64,000 bases of DNA, taken from NCBI RefSeq assembly GCF_002964785.1, contig NZ_PQCC01000002.1, forward strand, positions 182,832 through 246,831. Reading direction: 5' to 3'. Of the stretch, positions 28,058 to 38,042 are shown in pieces. Each line of letters starts with the position of its first letter. The stretch's first letter is position 1. Made by a program: the position numbers and the translations under genes. The notes beneath the pieces were generated by a model, which was given only the letters and a program-made list of their open reading frames with translations, was not told the origin of the DNA and ran no database searches. Source of the stretch: Pseudoalteromonas sp. T1lg48 (GTDB lineage: Bacteria; Pseudomonadota; Gammaproteobacteria; Enterobacterales; Alteromonadaceae).

Positions 28058-28876
28058 GTATTCGTAAGCCGCCTGAATATCCTGGCTCTTCTTTTGTGCC
28101 AGGCGCATCATGTGCTCTGGCAAACCTTGAGAAACTAGCTTGTCCGGATGGTGTTGTGCCATCAGCTTGCGATAGGCTTTTTTCACCGTTGAGGCATCGA
28201 CGCCTTCTTCCAGTCCTAAGATATGCAGTGCCTGAGCCCGGCTCATGCCACTACTGGCACCGCTGGGTGTACGCTGCTGCTGGTGTTGCCGATGAAACCT
28301 CTGCTGTTGCTGGCGAAAAGCGAACTCGGCCTGATAGCGCTTGAGAATAAAGCTAAAATGCGTTTTGCTGACGCCCAGTCCCTTAGCCACTTGCTCCAGC
28401 AACACTTTTTCCTGTGCCGCCAGGTGACCATCACTGAAGGCCATTTGAATCTGAATCTCTAAAAATAACTGGATCAGGTCGAAGCGTCCGGCAAAATGCT
28501 CACGAAACTCCCGCAAGGTGACGTTCATGGAAAAATCATCGGCTTTACCGGCGTTAAACGCCAGTTGTGCTTCGCGCTTGTCCTCACCGGTCAGGCCCAT
28601 TTCTTCCATAAAGGCGGTGGCGGCGCGAATATGCAGCTCGTTCACTCGGCCATTGGACTTGGCTATATGCCCCATCACCGCAAAGCAGCTGGAGAAAAAC
28701 AATGCCTGGCGCTCGGATACATCGTCGTTATTAAAGAAACCACGAAATCCACCGGCATTATCAAAATCCTGTTTCAGACTTTTATCAAACAGATGACCAA
28801 TAAACAGGCCTAGGAATAAACCAAAAAAACGGCCAAACATAAAGCCAAAACAGGCACCGAGCACCTTACCCCACAT
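28040..28876 (-). CDS. djlA: Co-chaperone DjlA
   Basis: A 278-residue protein. An N-terminal glycine- and phenylalanine-rich membrane helix (about residues 6-28) anchors it, followed by a TerB-like helical domain (about 55-180), a Gln/His/Arg-rich linker (about 190-205) and a C-terminal J domain. The J domain holds the HPD motif in MAQHHPDKLVSQGLP, which stimulates DnaK ATPase. DjlA is a type III membrane J-protein linked to envelope stress and capsule control in E. coli. It is transcribed divergently from lptD, as in many gammaproteobacteria. Confidence 0.94.
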   Translation of the reverse strand: MWGKVLGACFGFMFGRFFGLFLGLFIGHLFDKSLKQDFDNAGGFRGFFNNDDVSERQALFFSSCFAVMGHIAKSNGRVNELHIRAATAFMEEMGLTGEDKREAQLAFNAGKADDFSMNVTLREFREHFAGRFDLIQLFLEIQIQMAFSDGHLAAQEKVLLEQVAKGLGVSKTHFSFILKRYQAEFAFRQQQQRFHRQHQQQRTPSGASSGMSRAQALHILGLEEGVDASTVKKAYRKLMAQHHPDKLVSQGLPEHMMRLAQKKSQDIQAAYEYLKKAA

Positions 28877-29050
28877 TCGCGCTAACCCTTGTTATTTGAA
28901 TTTGCCCCCACATAGTGACTAAAAATCATCGAACTAACAAGCACAAGCAAGCATCAATTGAGACAGATATTGACCATAAAAATGACGTATTTGTGGGTAC
29001 TTGGCGGATGTAATTAGCCAAAAATTGCTTTATTATGTCATGCTTAATTC

Positions 29051-29126
29051 TAGGGTCTGTTTATCTTTGTGGTTTACTTTATATTCAGCCTAAACGCAGA
29101 AAAAACAATAAAGGTCAACAGACCTA
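29051..29126. repeat. MITE-like palindromic repeat upstream of lptD
   Basis: The left end TAGGGTCTGTT (29051-29061) and the right end GGTCAACAGACCTA (29113-29126) are inverted, imperfect copies that continue inward into TTTATCTTT and AATAAAGG. The right half matches 84-118 of this window, and the core also occurs at 26443-26458. No transposase is present, so a miniature non-autonomous element or extragenic palindrome is the best description. It ends 31 bases before the lptD ATG. Confidence 0.55.
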
Positions 29127-29157
29127 ATACTTCTGGCAACTAAGCTAAGGTGAGTCA

Positions 29158-31476
29158 ATGAATAAATTATGGGGCATGATAGCTATAGCCCTATATGGAA
29201 CCCAAGCCAGTGTCGCACTTGCCGCTGTGGAACAGGCGATGGATGCCAAGGTACCCGCTTCCGAACAAAAAAAGTTCACCGCGCCTGTACAGGCCTCTGG
29301 ACACATCCCCCATTGCCTTGCAGTGACCCGTCCGGCCCCCTGGCAAGCGCCCGATTTACCCTTAGGGGTGATTGAAATCGTCGCCGATGATGTCGAGTTA
29401 ATCGGTCAGGCCAGCGCCCAGTTTGACGGCGATGTAGACATCAGCAGCAGCACCATGATCCTTAACGCCCGCTCGGCGTTAATTGATAAACAACAGGGTC
29501 TGCTTAATGCGCAGGGGCCACTCACCTATCGCGATGGTGTCGCCATTATTACCAGCCGCGGCTTAAATGCCAGCCTGGATGACTCCAATATCAAGTTACT
29601 GGCCGCCGACTATCAGTTGACCGAACAACAAGGCCGAGGTGGCGCCGAACAATTGCAGGTGTCGCAAGAGGGACTGACCCTGAGCAATGCCAGCTTTACT
29701 ACTTGCCCGGTGGATGACGAAACCTGGTCTATTAATGCCGATAAAATTATTTTGTCGCAGCAACAAGGCTGGGGTGAGACCTATGGCGCCACGCTAAAAA
29801 TCTACAATACCCCGGTCCTGTATTTGCCCTATTTTACCTTCCCCATTGACGATCAGCGTAAAACCGGCTTTTTAGCGCCCCAGCTATCAAGCTCGAATCG
29901 TTATGGTGTGGAAACCATTACCCCTTATTACATTAACCTGGCGCCTAATTACGACCTTACTCTGACGCCCCGTTATATGTCGAAAAAGGGCCTGCAGATA
30001 AAATCGGATTTCCGTTATCTCACCGAGACCAGCCAGGGCCGCCTCGGCTTGGAATACCTCGACTCGGATAAGACCGAGCGTGAGCTGGGCAGTCGCTACC
30101 TTTATCACTGGCAGCAGCAAAGCTATTTTAACGACCAGTGGCGTGCCGGGGTCGATATCACTAACGTCAGTGACGATAACTATCTCACAGACTTAGGCTC
30201 TAGTTACGCCAGCAAAACCGACACCCACTTGGCACGCTCGGGCATTCTCACTCATTTAGGTGAGCGCTGGCGTACCGATATACAGATTCAGGACTATGAA
30301 GTACTCGGTGATCATCTCGAGTCCTACACCGCCCTGCCGCGTATTAATTTTGCTCAGACTCAGGCCTATCAACTGGGCTGGTTTGACGCCAGCATCAATG
30401 GCGAAATCAGCCATTTCCGTAATAGTACCCGGGTCATAGACGAAGCAACCCGTCTGCATATAGAGCCTAAGTTGCGCTTCAGTGAAGAGCGTTATGCCTG
30501 GTCTTTCTTGTCCGAGTTCAGCCTGTTGCATACCTATTATGATCAGCAAGGAGAGCTCTTAGGCAGCGAATTTGAGCAAACGGTGCATCGCACCTTGCCC
30601 AAGGTACGCCTGTACAGCCAGTTGAATTTTGAGCGCGACACCAGCTTGTTCGTTGATAACGGGATTCAGACTTTGGAACCACAAATCCAGTACCTGTATA
30701 CCCCGAACAAGGATCAAAACAACATCGGCTTGTTCGACACCACCAAGCTGCAGGACGACTTTTTCGGCCTGTTCCGCGACCGTCGCTTTTCTGGGGTCGA
30801 CCGAGTCGCCGCGGCAAACCAGATCACCTTGGGGGCCACCACTCGAGTGTTCGATCATCAAAACGAAGAAGTGTTTAACCTAAGCGCCGGTCAGATCTTT
30901 TATTTGTCGGACTCAGCCAAACCCACGGCCCAGGATTTTGCCGACGAAACCAGCTACGACTCGCTGTTTGCCAGCGAAGCCATGTGGCACTGGCATCGCC
31001 GTTGGTACCTGTCCGGCGGAATTCAATACGACATTGACGGCAGTCAAATGATTCAATCGCATCTGACCTTAGACTATAAGGGTGATGACAATGAGCTGGT
31101 GCAATTGAACCATCGCTATGCAAACGATGTCTCAGGGAATACAATTGAGCAAGTCGGCATGTTTACCAGTGTGCCCATCGATAATAATTGGCAATTAGTT
31201 GCCAGCTACCACCGCGATATCGAATCCGGGCGTAGCATCGAGGTATACACTGGAGTACAGTACGAGTCGTGTTGTTGGGCGGTACAGATCACCGGACGCA
31301 GACAAATCGAAACAGACTTGAATCAGAGTATTAACCAAGAGCAAGCGGTCTTCGACTCGGGGATCGGCATCAAATTTGTCCTTAAGGGACTCGGAGGCAA
31401 GAGCAGTTATGATGCACAAGAAATTCTTAAAGAAGGCATTTTTGGCTACCGTCGCCCCTACTTCCTTACTAATTAA
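29158..31476 (+). CDS. lptD: LPS-assembly protein LptD
   Basis: A 772-residue outer-membrane protein. A signal peptide (about 1-22) is followed by the N-terminal OstA/LptA-like jellyroll (about 75-200) and a large beta-barrel. Cysteines at 53, 183, 705 and 706 match the pattern used for the two essential disulfides in E. coli LptD. LptD with LptE inserts lipopolysaccharide in the outer leaflet. AAGGTGAG precedes the ATG. surA starts 13 bases after the stop; SurA is the chaperone that helps LptD fold, so the pairing is functional. Confidence 0.96.
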   Translation: MNKLWGMIAIALYGTQASVALAAVEQAMDAKVPASEQKKFTAPVQASGHIPHCLAVTRPAPWQAPDLPLGVIEIVADDVELIGQASAQFDGDVDISSSTMILNARSALIDKQQGLLNAQGPLTYRDGVAIITSRGLNASLDDSNIKLLAADYQLTEQQGRGGAEQLQVSQEGLTLSNASFTTCPVDDETWSINADKIILSQQQGWGETYGATLKIYNTPVLYLPYFTFPIDDQRKTGFLAPQLSSSNRYGVETITPYYINLAPNYDLTLTPRYMSKKGLQIKSDFRYLTETSQGRLGLEYLDSDKTERELGSRYLYHWQQQSYFNDQWRAGVDITNVSDDNYLTDLGSSYASKTDTHLARSGILTHLGERWRTDIQIQDYEVLGDHLESYTALPRINFAQTQAYQLGWFDASINGEISHFRNSTRVIDEATRLHIEPKLRFSEERYAWSFLSEFSLLHTYYDQQGELLGSEFEQTVHRTLPKVRLYSQLNFERDTSLFVDNGIQTLEPQIQYLYTPNKDQNNIGLFDTTKLQDDFFGLFRDRRFSGVDRVAAANQITLGATTRVFDHQNEEVFNLSAGQIFYLSDSAKPTAQDFADETSYDSLFASEAMWHWHRRWYLSGGIQYDIDGSQMIQSHLTLDYKGDDNELVQLNHRYANDVSGNTIEQVGMFTSVPIDNNWQLVASYHRDIESGRSIEVYTGVQYESCCWAVQITGRRQIETDLNQSINQEQAVFDSGIGIKFVLKGLGGKSSYDAQEILKEGIFGYRRPYFLTN

Positions 31477-31489
31477 AGCAATAACAACT

Positions 31490-32782
31490 ATGAATTTTAG
31501 ACGTTTTTTAGCAACCAGTATTCTCGCCCTTGGCCTTAGCCAAGGCGCCATTGCCAAACCGCAACTGATCGATCAGGTGGTGGGCACAGTCAATGAAGGG
31601 GTCATTTTACAAAGTGAAGTTGACGCCATTATCAACCGAGTTAAAAGCCAGGCCAAGGCCAGCGGCCAGGAGCTTCCAAGTGACGAGGCCCTGCGCGTGC
31701 AGGCCATTGAGCGCCTGATCGACCAAACCCTGCTGCTGCAAATGGGTGAGCGCATGGGCATGGAAATTTCCGATGGTCAGCTTGACCAAACCTTGGCCAA
31801 TATGGCCCGCGATCAGGGTGGCACCATTGCCGATATGCGCGCCTCCGTCGAAGCTGAAGGAGAAAGCTTCCAACAGTTCCGTGAAGATATTCGTAAAGAA
31901 ATCACCACTCAGCAGGTACTGCGTGCCAACGTTGACCGCCGCATTTATATCAGCTTGCAAGAAATTGACAACTTGCTGAAAATCATGGACCAGCAAGGTG
32001 GTAACGCCGAAGAATACGACATCGGCCACATTCTTATCGATATCCCAAGCGGCGCTAACGCCAAAGAAATTGCCAGCTCTCAAGAGCGCGCCACCAAGGT
32101 CATGGAGATGCTCAACGATGGCCAGGAATTTAAGCGTATCGCCATCGCCTCATCAAGCGGTTCAAAAGCCCTGGAGGGCGGCCAGTTAGGCTGGATGAGC
32201 ACCAATGAAATGCCCTCTTTGTTTGCAGAAGCGGTGAAGGGCAAGAAAAAGGGCGAAATCATAGGTCCACTGCGCAGTGGCGCCGGTTTCCATATTATCA
32301 AGGTACAAGACGTACGCGGTCGTCAGGTTGTGGAAACCGTAGAGGTTCGCTCGCGTCATATCCTGTTAAAGCCATCGATTATCCTCAGCGAGGAAAAAGC
32401 GCGCTCTATGCTGGCCGGTTTTATTAAAGACCTGCGTGCGGGCGAGGCCGACTTCGCCGAATTAGCGAAAGAATATTCGGAAGACCCGGGCTCGGCGCTT
32501 AAGGGCGGCGAGTACGACTGGACCGATCCAACCACTTATGTACCGGCCTTCCGCGATACCCTGATGGCATTGGAAAAAGACGAAATCAGTGAGCCGTTTC
32601 GCACGACCTACGGTTGGCATATAGTGCAACTGCTTGATAAGCGTGTCGCCGATAAAACCGATCTGGCCAAGAAAAACCGCGCGCAGCAGTTGTTGTACAA
32701 CCGCAAATTCAAAGAAGAAAGCTTTGCTTTCCAACAGGAAATTCGCGAACAAGCACACATTGATATTTTCGTAGAGGAATAA
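31490..32782 (+). CDS. surA: Peptidyl-prolyl isomerase and chaperone SurA
   Basis: A 430-residue periplasmic chaperone. A signal peptide ([16 protein letters not shown], cut near residue 22) precedes the N-terminal chaperone domain beginning [14 protein letters not shown]. Two parvulin domains follow: the first around [11 protein letters not shown] to GAGFHIIKV, the second around [11 protein letters not shown] to [10 protein letters not shown]. The frame is open back into lptD, but ATG 31490 gives the signal peptide at the right place. SurA carries outer-membrane proteins through the periplasm. pdxA starts five bases after its stop. Confidence 0.96.
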   Translation: MNFRRFLATSILALGLSQGAIAKPQLIDQVVGTVNEGVILQSEVDAIINRVKSQAKASGQELPSDEALRVQAIERLIDQTLLLQMGERMGMEISDGQLDQTLANMARDQGGTIADMRASVEAEGESFQQFREDIRKEITTQQVLRANVDRRIYISLQEIDNLLKIMDQQGGNAEEYDIGHILIDIPSGANAKEIASSQERATKVMEMLNDGQEFKRIAIASSSGSKALEGGQLGWMSTNEMPSLFAEAVKGKKKGEIIGPLRSGAGFHIIKVQDVRGRQVVETVEVRSRHILLKPSIILSEEKARSMLAGFIKDLRAGEADFAELAKEYSEDPGSALKGGEYDWTDPTTYVPAFRDTLMALEKDEISEPFRTTYGWHIVQLLDKRVADKTDLAKKNRAQQLLYNRKFKEESFAFQQEIREQAHIDIFVEE

Positions 32783-32787
32783 GGGCC

Positions 32788-33780
32788 ATGACGTTGCGTA
32801 TCGCTATCACCCCAGGTGAACCGGCTGGCGTGGGTCCAGACTTGCTGATTGCTCTGGCACAGCAAGATTGGGACGCACAATTAGTTGCCATTGCCGATGC
32901 GCAATTGCTACAACAGCGGGCCGCCATCTTGGGCCTGCCGCTGACCCTTATCCCTTTTGACGAGCAAGCCCAGGCGCAACCAACGGCGGCCGGGACCTTG
33001 TTTTATCATCAGGTAGACATGGCGGTCGAATCCATTCCAGGCCAGCTGGATGAACAAAATGGCGAGTATGTACTCGACACCCTGCGCATTGCCTGCGAAA
33101 AAAATATGGACGGCACCTTCGATGCCGTAGTCACGGGACCGGTGCACAAGGGCATTATCAATAAGGCGGGTATTTCCTTTAGCGGCCACACCGAATATTT
33201 CGCTCAACAATCGAATACCCCGGATGTGGTTATGATGTTGGCCACCGAGGGTCTGCGTGTGGCCCTAGTGACCACCCATATTCCGCTGGCCTATGTATCC
33301 AAAGCCATTACTCCTGAACGCCTCGCCAAGGTGATCGGTATCCTAGATCACGATTTGCGCACCAAGTTTGCCATCGAGCAGCCGCGTATTTTAGTGTGCG
33401 GATTGAATCCTCATGCGGGCGAAGGCGGACACTTGGGGCGCGAAGAAATCGAGGTGATGACCCCAACCCTTGATGCCCTTAATAACCAGGGCATGCACCT
33501 GATCGGCCCATTACCAGCAGACACCCTGTTTCAAGACAAATACCTTAATGAAGCGGACGCAGTGCTGGCTATGTATCACGATCAGGGGTTACCTGTGTTA
33601 AAATATAAGGGTTTTGGAAATTCAGTAAATATCACCCTTGGCCTTCCCTTTATTCGGACCTCCGTCGATCATGGTACAGCCTTAGATCTGGCGGCCAGCG
33701 GCCAAGCAGATGCCGGCAGTTTTCGTGTTGCCTTGAGTGAAGCGATCAAACTGGCGAGCAAAAAAGCGCAGAGACAATGA
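32788..33780 (+). CDS. pdxA: 4-hydroxythreonine-4-phosphate dehydrogenase PdxA
   Basis: A 330-residue enzyme of vitamin B6 synthesis; it oxidises 4-phosphohydroxy-L-threonine with NAD. The start [16 protein letters not shown] and the block [20 protein letters not shown] are diagnostic, and metal-ligand histidines appear in [17 protein letters not shown] and AMYHDQGLP. It sits in the conserved surA-pdxA-rsmA order, with four bases (ATGA) shared with rsmA. Confidence 0.96.
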   Translation: MTLRIAITPGEPAGVGPDLLIALAQQDWDAQLVAIADAQLLQQRAAILGLPLTLIPFDEQAQAQPTAAGTLFYHQVDMAVESIPGQLDEQNGEYVLDTLRIACEKNMDGTFDAVVTGPVHKGIINKAGISFSGHTEYFAQQSNTPDVVMMLATEGLRVALVTTHIPLAYVSKAITPERLAKVIGILDHDLRTKFAIEQPRILVCGLNPHAGEGGHLGREEIEVMTPTLDALNNQGMHLIGPLPADTLFQDKYLNEADAVLAMYHDQGLPVLKYKGFGNSVNITLGLPFIRTSVDHGTALDLAASGQADAGSFRVALSEAIKLASKKAQRQ

Positions 33781-34583
33781 CAGATAAAGTACATTTAGGA
33801 CACCGAGCGAGAAAGCGCTTCGGACAAAACTTCCTCCATGATGAAACCATCATCGACAAGATCGTCACCGCGATCGATCCACGCCCAGGCGATAACCTGG
33901 TCGAGATCGGCCCAGGTTTAGGTGCGATCACCGAGCCGGTAACCGAGCTTACCGACCATCTTAACGTGGTAGAACTGGATAAAGATCTGGCCGAGCGCCT
34001 TATTCACCATCCCTTTATGGCACCGAAACTCACCGTTCACCAAGGCGATGCGATGAAGTTTGACTTCTCTAGCCTGCTTAACGACGAGCGCAAGCTGAAG
34101 ATCTTCGGTAATCTGCCCTATAATGTGTCGACCCCCTTACTGTTTCACTTGTTCGAGTACGTCGACAATGTTGAGCACATGCACTTTATGCTGCAAAAAG
34201 AAGTGGTTAACCGCATGGTTGCAAGCCCGGGCTCAAAAGCCTTTGGCCGCCTTAGCGTAATGACTCAGTATTATTGTCACGCCATTCCGGTCATTGAAGT
34301 ACCACCGAGCTGCTTTAAGCCGGCACCCAAAGTGGATTCGGCCGTGGTTCGCCTGGTACCTAAAGCACCAGAGCAACGCACCGCCAAAAGCACTAAGCTG
34401 CTTAATACCGTGTGCCTTGAAGCCTTCAATCAACGTCGTAAGACTCTGCGCAATAGCCTGGCAAACCTGCTTGATGCCGAGCAGTTACAAGCCTTAGGCA
34501 TAGACCCGAGCGTGCGCGCAGAAAGTTTAACGCTACAGCAGTTTATCGATATCGCGAATTGGTTATATGACAACAAGCAGTAA
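33777..34583 (+). CDS. rsmA: 16S rRNA (adenine1518/1519-N6) dimethyltransferase RsmA (KsgA)
   Basis: A 268-residue SAM-dependent methyltransferase. The conserved start [12 protein letters not shown], the SAM-binding [12 protein letters not shown] and the catalytic [10 protein letters not shown] are all present, with a C-terminal helical RNA-binding region. It dimethylates two adenines near the 3' end of 16S rRNA in late small-subunit assembly. The gene overlaps pdxA by four bases and apaG by 17, pointing to translational coupling. Confidence 0.97.
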   Translation: MTDKVHLGHRARKRFGQNFLHDETIIDKIVTAIDPRPGDNLVEIGPGLGAITEPVTELTDHLNVVELDKDLAERLIHHPFMAPKLTVHQGDAMKFDFSSLLNDERKLKIFGNLPYNVSTPLLFHLFEYVDNVEHMHFMLQKEVVNRMVASPGSKAFGRLSVMTQYYCHAIPVIEVPPSCFKPAPKVDSAVVRLVPKAPEQRTAKSTKLLNTVCLEAFNQRRKTLRNSLANLLDAEQLQALGIDPSVRAESLTLQQFIDIANWLYDNKQ

Positions 34584-34956
34584 CTCAGAGTCGGCCATTA
34601 AAGTCATGGTAGAGACCTTCTATGTTGAGGGTCAATCCGAGCCGGAGCATGACAAATATGTGTTTGCCTATAACATCACCATCAAAAACCACAGCCTGAG
34701 CAGTGCTAAACTGCTTAGCCGCTACTGGCTGATCACCGACGCCAACGGCAAGGAAGTCGAGGTCGAAGGCGAAGGCGTGGTTGGCGAGCAACCGACCATA
34801 GGACCAGGCGAAAGCTACAGCTATACCAGTGGCGCGGTGTTAGACACGCCGGTGGGCACCATGCAGGGCTATTATGTGATGCGCAGCGAATTCGGTAACG
34901 AATTCCAGGCACCTATCGATGTATTCCGTCTTAGTTGCCCGAATATTCTGCACTAA
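34567..34956 (+). CDS. apaG: ApaG protein (Co2+/Mg2+ efflux-associated)
   Basis: A 129-residue fibronectin-III-like beta-sandwich protein. Conserved blocks are [37 protein letters not shown] and a C-terminal [10 protein letters not shown]. The biochemical role is uncertain; Salmonella mutants suggest a link to Co2+/Mg2+ handling. It overlaps rsmA by 17 bases and lies three bases before apaH, in the family's usual setting. Confidence 0.95.
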   Translation: MTTSSNSESAIKVMVETFYVEGQSEPEHDKYVFAYNITIKNHSLSSAKLLSRYWLITDANGKEVEVEGEGVVGEQPTIGPGESYSYTSGAVLDTPVGTMQGYYVMRSEFGNEFQAPIDVFRLSCPNILH

Positions 34957-34959
34957 GCC

Positions 34960-35775
34960 ATGGCCCAGTATGCACTTGGCGACATCCAGGGTTGCTATCA
35001 AGAATTAGATGCGCTGCTAAAGCGCATCGACTTCAATCCAAGTAAAGATCACCTTTATTGCGTCGGCGATATCGTTGCTCGCGGCCCGGACTCCCTCGCC
35101 TGCTTGCGACGTCTGCATGCCATGGAACACGCCGTGAGCATTACCTTAGGCAATCACGACCTGCATCTGCTCGCCACCGTGGCGCTGGGCAAAAAAGCCA
35201 ACCCCAAGGATAGACTCGCTCCCCTGTTAGCGGCTCCAGACTGCCCACAATTGTTAGCCTTCTTACAACGCCAACCCCTGGCCATCTGGCTGGAAAAACG
35301 CCGTATCCTGCTAAGCCATGCCGGCCTCTCGCCACAATGGTCGCTGGCCCAGGCGCTGCAGCAAGCCCGTTTTGCCGAGCAGTGCTACCAGGGTGAGGAA
35401 GCGGCTTACTACTTTGAACGCATGTATCAAAATGCGCCGAGCCAGTGGGCGGAGGCCAGCAGCCAGGTGGATAAATTTATCTACACCATCAACGCCTTTA
35501 CCCGCATGCGCTTCGTTGACCAACAAGGGGCGCTGAATCTCAGTGACAAGGGCGCACCGAATCAAAGCAGCCCGCTTATACCTTGGTTTAAACATCCTAA
35601 TCGTGGCCAGGAAGATTTTGATATTGTCTTTGGCCATTGGGCGGCGCTCGAAGGCCATACCGGCATCGCCCATATCCATGCCTTGGATACCGGCTGTGTC
35701 TGGGGTGGCAGCATGACGGCTATGAATTTGAAAAATAAAAACAAAGTATCGATACCAGCCTACCTTTCATCGTAA
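34960..35775 (+). CDS. apaH: Diadenosine tetraphosphatase ApaH (symmetrical)
   Basis: A 271-residue metallophosphatase that splits Ap4A into two ADP. Metal-binding motifs are visible in order: GDIQGCYQELDALL, YCVGDIVARGPDSL, LGNHDLH and LLSHAGLSPQW. Length and motifs match E. coli ApaH. It is the last gene of the lptD-surA-pdxA-rsmA-apaG-apaH block. folA, which often follows in other genera, is instead near obgE in this window. Confidence 0.96.
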   Translation: MAQYALGDIQGCYQELDALLKRIDFNPSKDHLYCVGDIVARGPDSLACLRRLHAMEHAVSITLGNHDLHLLATVALGKKANPKDRLAPLLAAPDCPQLLAFLQRQPLAIWLEKRRILLSHAGLSPQWSLAQALQQARFAEQCYQGEEAAYYFERMYQNAPSQWAEASSQVDKFIYTINAFTRMRFVDQQGALNLSDKGAPNQSSPLIPWFKHPNRGQEDFDIVFGHWAALEGHTGIAHIHALDTGCVWGGSMTAMNLKNKNKVSIPAYLSS

Positions 35776-35881
35776 TAAACAGCGCTCCATGGTAAAAATT
35801 GTTACATTTTCGCTATAAACCCCTCAACTTTTCGTGCCTGTAGCCGATAAGTTATCTAGTCCAATGTAGTTAGGAATTTGT

Positions 35882-37897
35882 ATGCAGCTTACCGTGAGTC
35901 AACGTATCTGGGGTGGTTTCATTATCATCACCTTGTTACTGCTAACAATTGGTGGTAACTCACTGTTTCGTATAGCCAATATTGATAGCTCAACACAAAG
36001 TGTAAATCAGCTTTCACTACCGGCGCTGGAAAAAAGCTCCGAGTTACAGGTTGAATTTGCACTGATGAGCAAGGCCGCCCTGGGTGCCTATTACAGTGAA
36101 GATTTAGCACAACTTGGCGCACTCAAAAAGAACTACCAGGAACAGCAAAAAAAATTCCATGCCAGTATGGACAGCTTACAGCAGGTGGTCACCGAGCAGC
36201 CAAAACTAGCCGCCTTGGCTAAGCAGGTAAAGCAAATCTACGGCAAATCGGAAAGCCAGGTCGCTCAGCTATTTAGCGATAAGGATCGAGCCCTTACCCT
36301 AAGCACTAAGTTGCGCGAGCAATTCGACACCATAGATCTAAATGTAGAAGACGCCATTGCCGTGACCCTGGATATTGCCGATCTCGACGGCTTAGAAAAA
36401 TCGGCGCCCCGTGCCTTTGAAGCGAACCGGCAAATTGAAAACCACCTAGGTTCCATAACCACCACCAGCAATGACCTATTAACTCTAAACAGCCTGCAAA
36501 CCCTGGACATAGTCAAAAATGATCAGCTCTTTTATCTTACCGAGCTAGAGCGCTCCTTAACCTTGATTGAGCCTGAGGTCAGCGCCAAAGACGAGGGTTT
36601 ATTCAATGACTTGAAGGGGTACCTGATGAGCATTCGTGAGCAGCTCCAGGGTGACAACTCTTTGGCTCAGAATAAGGCGGCGCTATTGCAAACCCAGGCC
36701 CAGGCCAAGGCCAATTTAGATGGTTCAGAAACCACCAATGCTAAGGCGATCGCCGCGCTGGCAGCGCTGGTTGAGCAGGTTCATGAGTTGGCCACAACAC
36801 AACAACAAGGCGTTCGCAGCGATGTCACCAAGGCCAATGTCTGGACCTGGTTAGGCATGCTAATTGCCACCCTGATCGCCATAGTCGTTGCCTTTATCAC
36901 CGTCAGTCGTATCACCAAGCCATTGGATGAAGTGAACCGCGTGCTCAATATCGTCGCCTCTGGCGATATGACCCAGCGCCTTGATGACAGCGGCAAAGAC
37001 GAATTTGCCGAACTGGCACAAAGTTGCAATACGCTGATCGACAGCCTGCGCTCGCTGATCCAAAGCATTATTTCCCGTTCCACACAACTAGCGGCGGCCT
37101 CGGAGCAAACCTCGACCATTACCAGCGAGTCGAGCCAGGCCATCGAATCACAGCGCGCCCAGGTTGAACAAGCAGCCACAGCAACCACAGAAATGAGCAG
37201 CACCTCGCAAGCGGTGAACGACAGCGCCCAACAGGCATTGATTGAAATTAAAAATGCCGATGCCGAAGCCAATCGAGTGAAGGGAATTTCTAACCAGAAT
37301 AAGCTCACCATAGAGCAACTGGCCAGTGAAGTGGATAACGCCTCTCAGGTGATCAATCAGTTGCACCAAGACAGCGCCTCCATCGGCGGCATTCTCGACG
37401 TGATCCGTGGTATCGCCGAACAGACCAACCTGCTGGCGTTAAACGCCGCCATTGAAGCGGCGCGGGCAGGTGAACAAGGCCGTGGTTTTGCCGTCGTTGC
37501 AGACGAGGTGCGCTCGCTGGCAAGCAAGACACAAGAGTCAACGCAGGAAATCCAAACCATGATCGAATCGCTCCAAAGCGGTGCGCAAGCGGCGGTTGAA
37601 GCCATGTCCAAGGGCCGCCTGCAAGCCGAGTCCTGCGTCGAGCAAAGCGAGCACGCCAACGCTGCGCTCGACTCCATTACCCATGCGGTGGCCACCGCCC
37701 ATGATGTCAGCGATCAAATCTCCTCGGCGGCCATGGAGCAGCACCAGGTCTCCCAAGAGATCAGCGAACGTCTTGAGCAGATCGTTGCCATCGCCGAACA
37801 AACCGCCCAGGGCGCGAACCAAACCTCGGAATCCAGCTCAGAGGTCGCCAAACTGGCAGAAGAGCTGCGCTTATCCGTGGATGGCTTTAGGGTTTAA
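35882..37897 (+). CDS. Methyl-accepting chemotaxis protein
   Basis: A 671-residue chemoreceptor. The first membrane helix is near residues 9-30 and the second near 323-345 ([17 protein letters not shown]), with about 290 residues of all-helical periplasmic sensing domain between. HAMP follows (about 345-398), then the signalling domain, whose hairpin tip [20 protein letters not shown] is near residue 520. The ligand is not predictable; helical sensing domains of this size often bind small organic acids. TTAGGA precedes the ATG. It stands alone, followed by a GC-rich hairpin. Confidence 0.93.
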   Translation: MQLTVSQRIWGGFIIITLLLLTIGGNSLFRIANIDSSTQSVNQLSLPALEKSSELQVEFALMSKAALGAYYSEDLAQLGALKKNYQEQQKKFHASMDSLQQVVTEQPKLAALAKQVKQIYGKSESQVAQLFSDKDRALTLSTKLREQFDTIDLNVEDAIAVTLDIADLDGLEKSAPRAFEANRQIENHLGSITTTSNDLLTLNSLQTLDIVKNDQLFYLTELERSLTLIEPEVSAKDEGLFNDLKGYLMSIREQLQGDNSLAQNKAALLQTQAQAKANLDGSETTNAKAIAALAALVEQVHELATTQQQGVRSDVTKANVWTWLGMLIATLIAIVVAFITVSRITKPLDEVNRVLNIVASGDMTQRLDDSGKDEFAELAQSCNTLIDSLRSLIQSIISRSTQLAAASEQTSTITSESSQAIESQRAQVEQAATATTEMSSTSQAVNDSAQQALIEIKNADAEANRVKGISNQNKLTIEQLASEVDNASQVINQLHQDSASIGGILDVIRGIAEQTNLLALNAAIEAARAGEQGRGFAVVADEVRSLASKTQESTQEIQTMIESLQSGAQAAVEAMSKGRLQAESCVEQSEHANAALDSITHAVATAHDVSDQISSAAMEQHQVSQEISERLEQIVAIAEQTAQGANQTSESSSEVAKLAEELRLSVDGFRV

Positions 37898-37906
37898 AAC
37901 TCAACC

Positions 37907-37931
37907 GGAAGACCGGCCTACCCGGTCTTCC
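37907..37931 (+). terminator. Hairpin after the chemoreceptor gene
   Basis: A perfect 10-bp stem GGAAGACCGG / CCGGTCTTCC with a five-base loop lies 10 bases after the stop codon. The following sequence is TCTCTCTCC rather than a T-run, so it may be a weak terminator or protect the mRNA 3' end. Confidence 0.55.
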
Positions 37932-38042
37932 TCTCTCTCCCGATCTTCTCCTAATCACTTCTCTCCTGACAGGCATCGTGTTTGTTGTCGCTGTGGATAT
38001 TTATTTGCTACAGTCATTTCTCTGCCAAGGAGGAAAATATCC

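Noticed and set aside
36781-37311. 176-codon minus strand frame
   Set aside because: Antisense shadow of the chemoreceptor gene, Ser/Ala-rich as expected from its codons.
37581-38042. Upstream extension of the amidohydrolase frame into the chemoreceptor gene
   Set aside because: The true start is ATG 38043 with AGGAGG and a signal peptide; the extension is an out-of-frame reading of the chemoreceptor.
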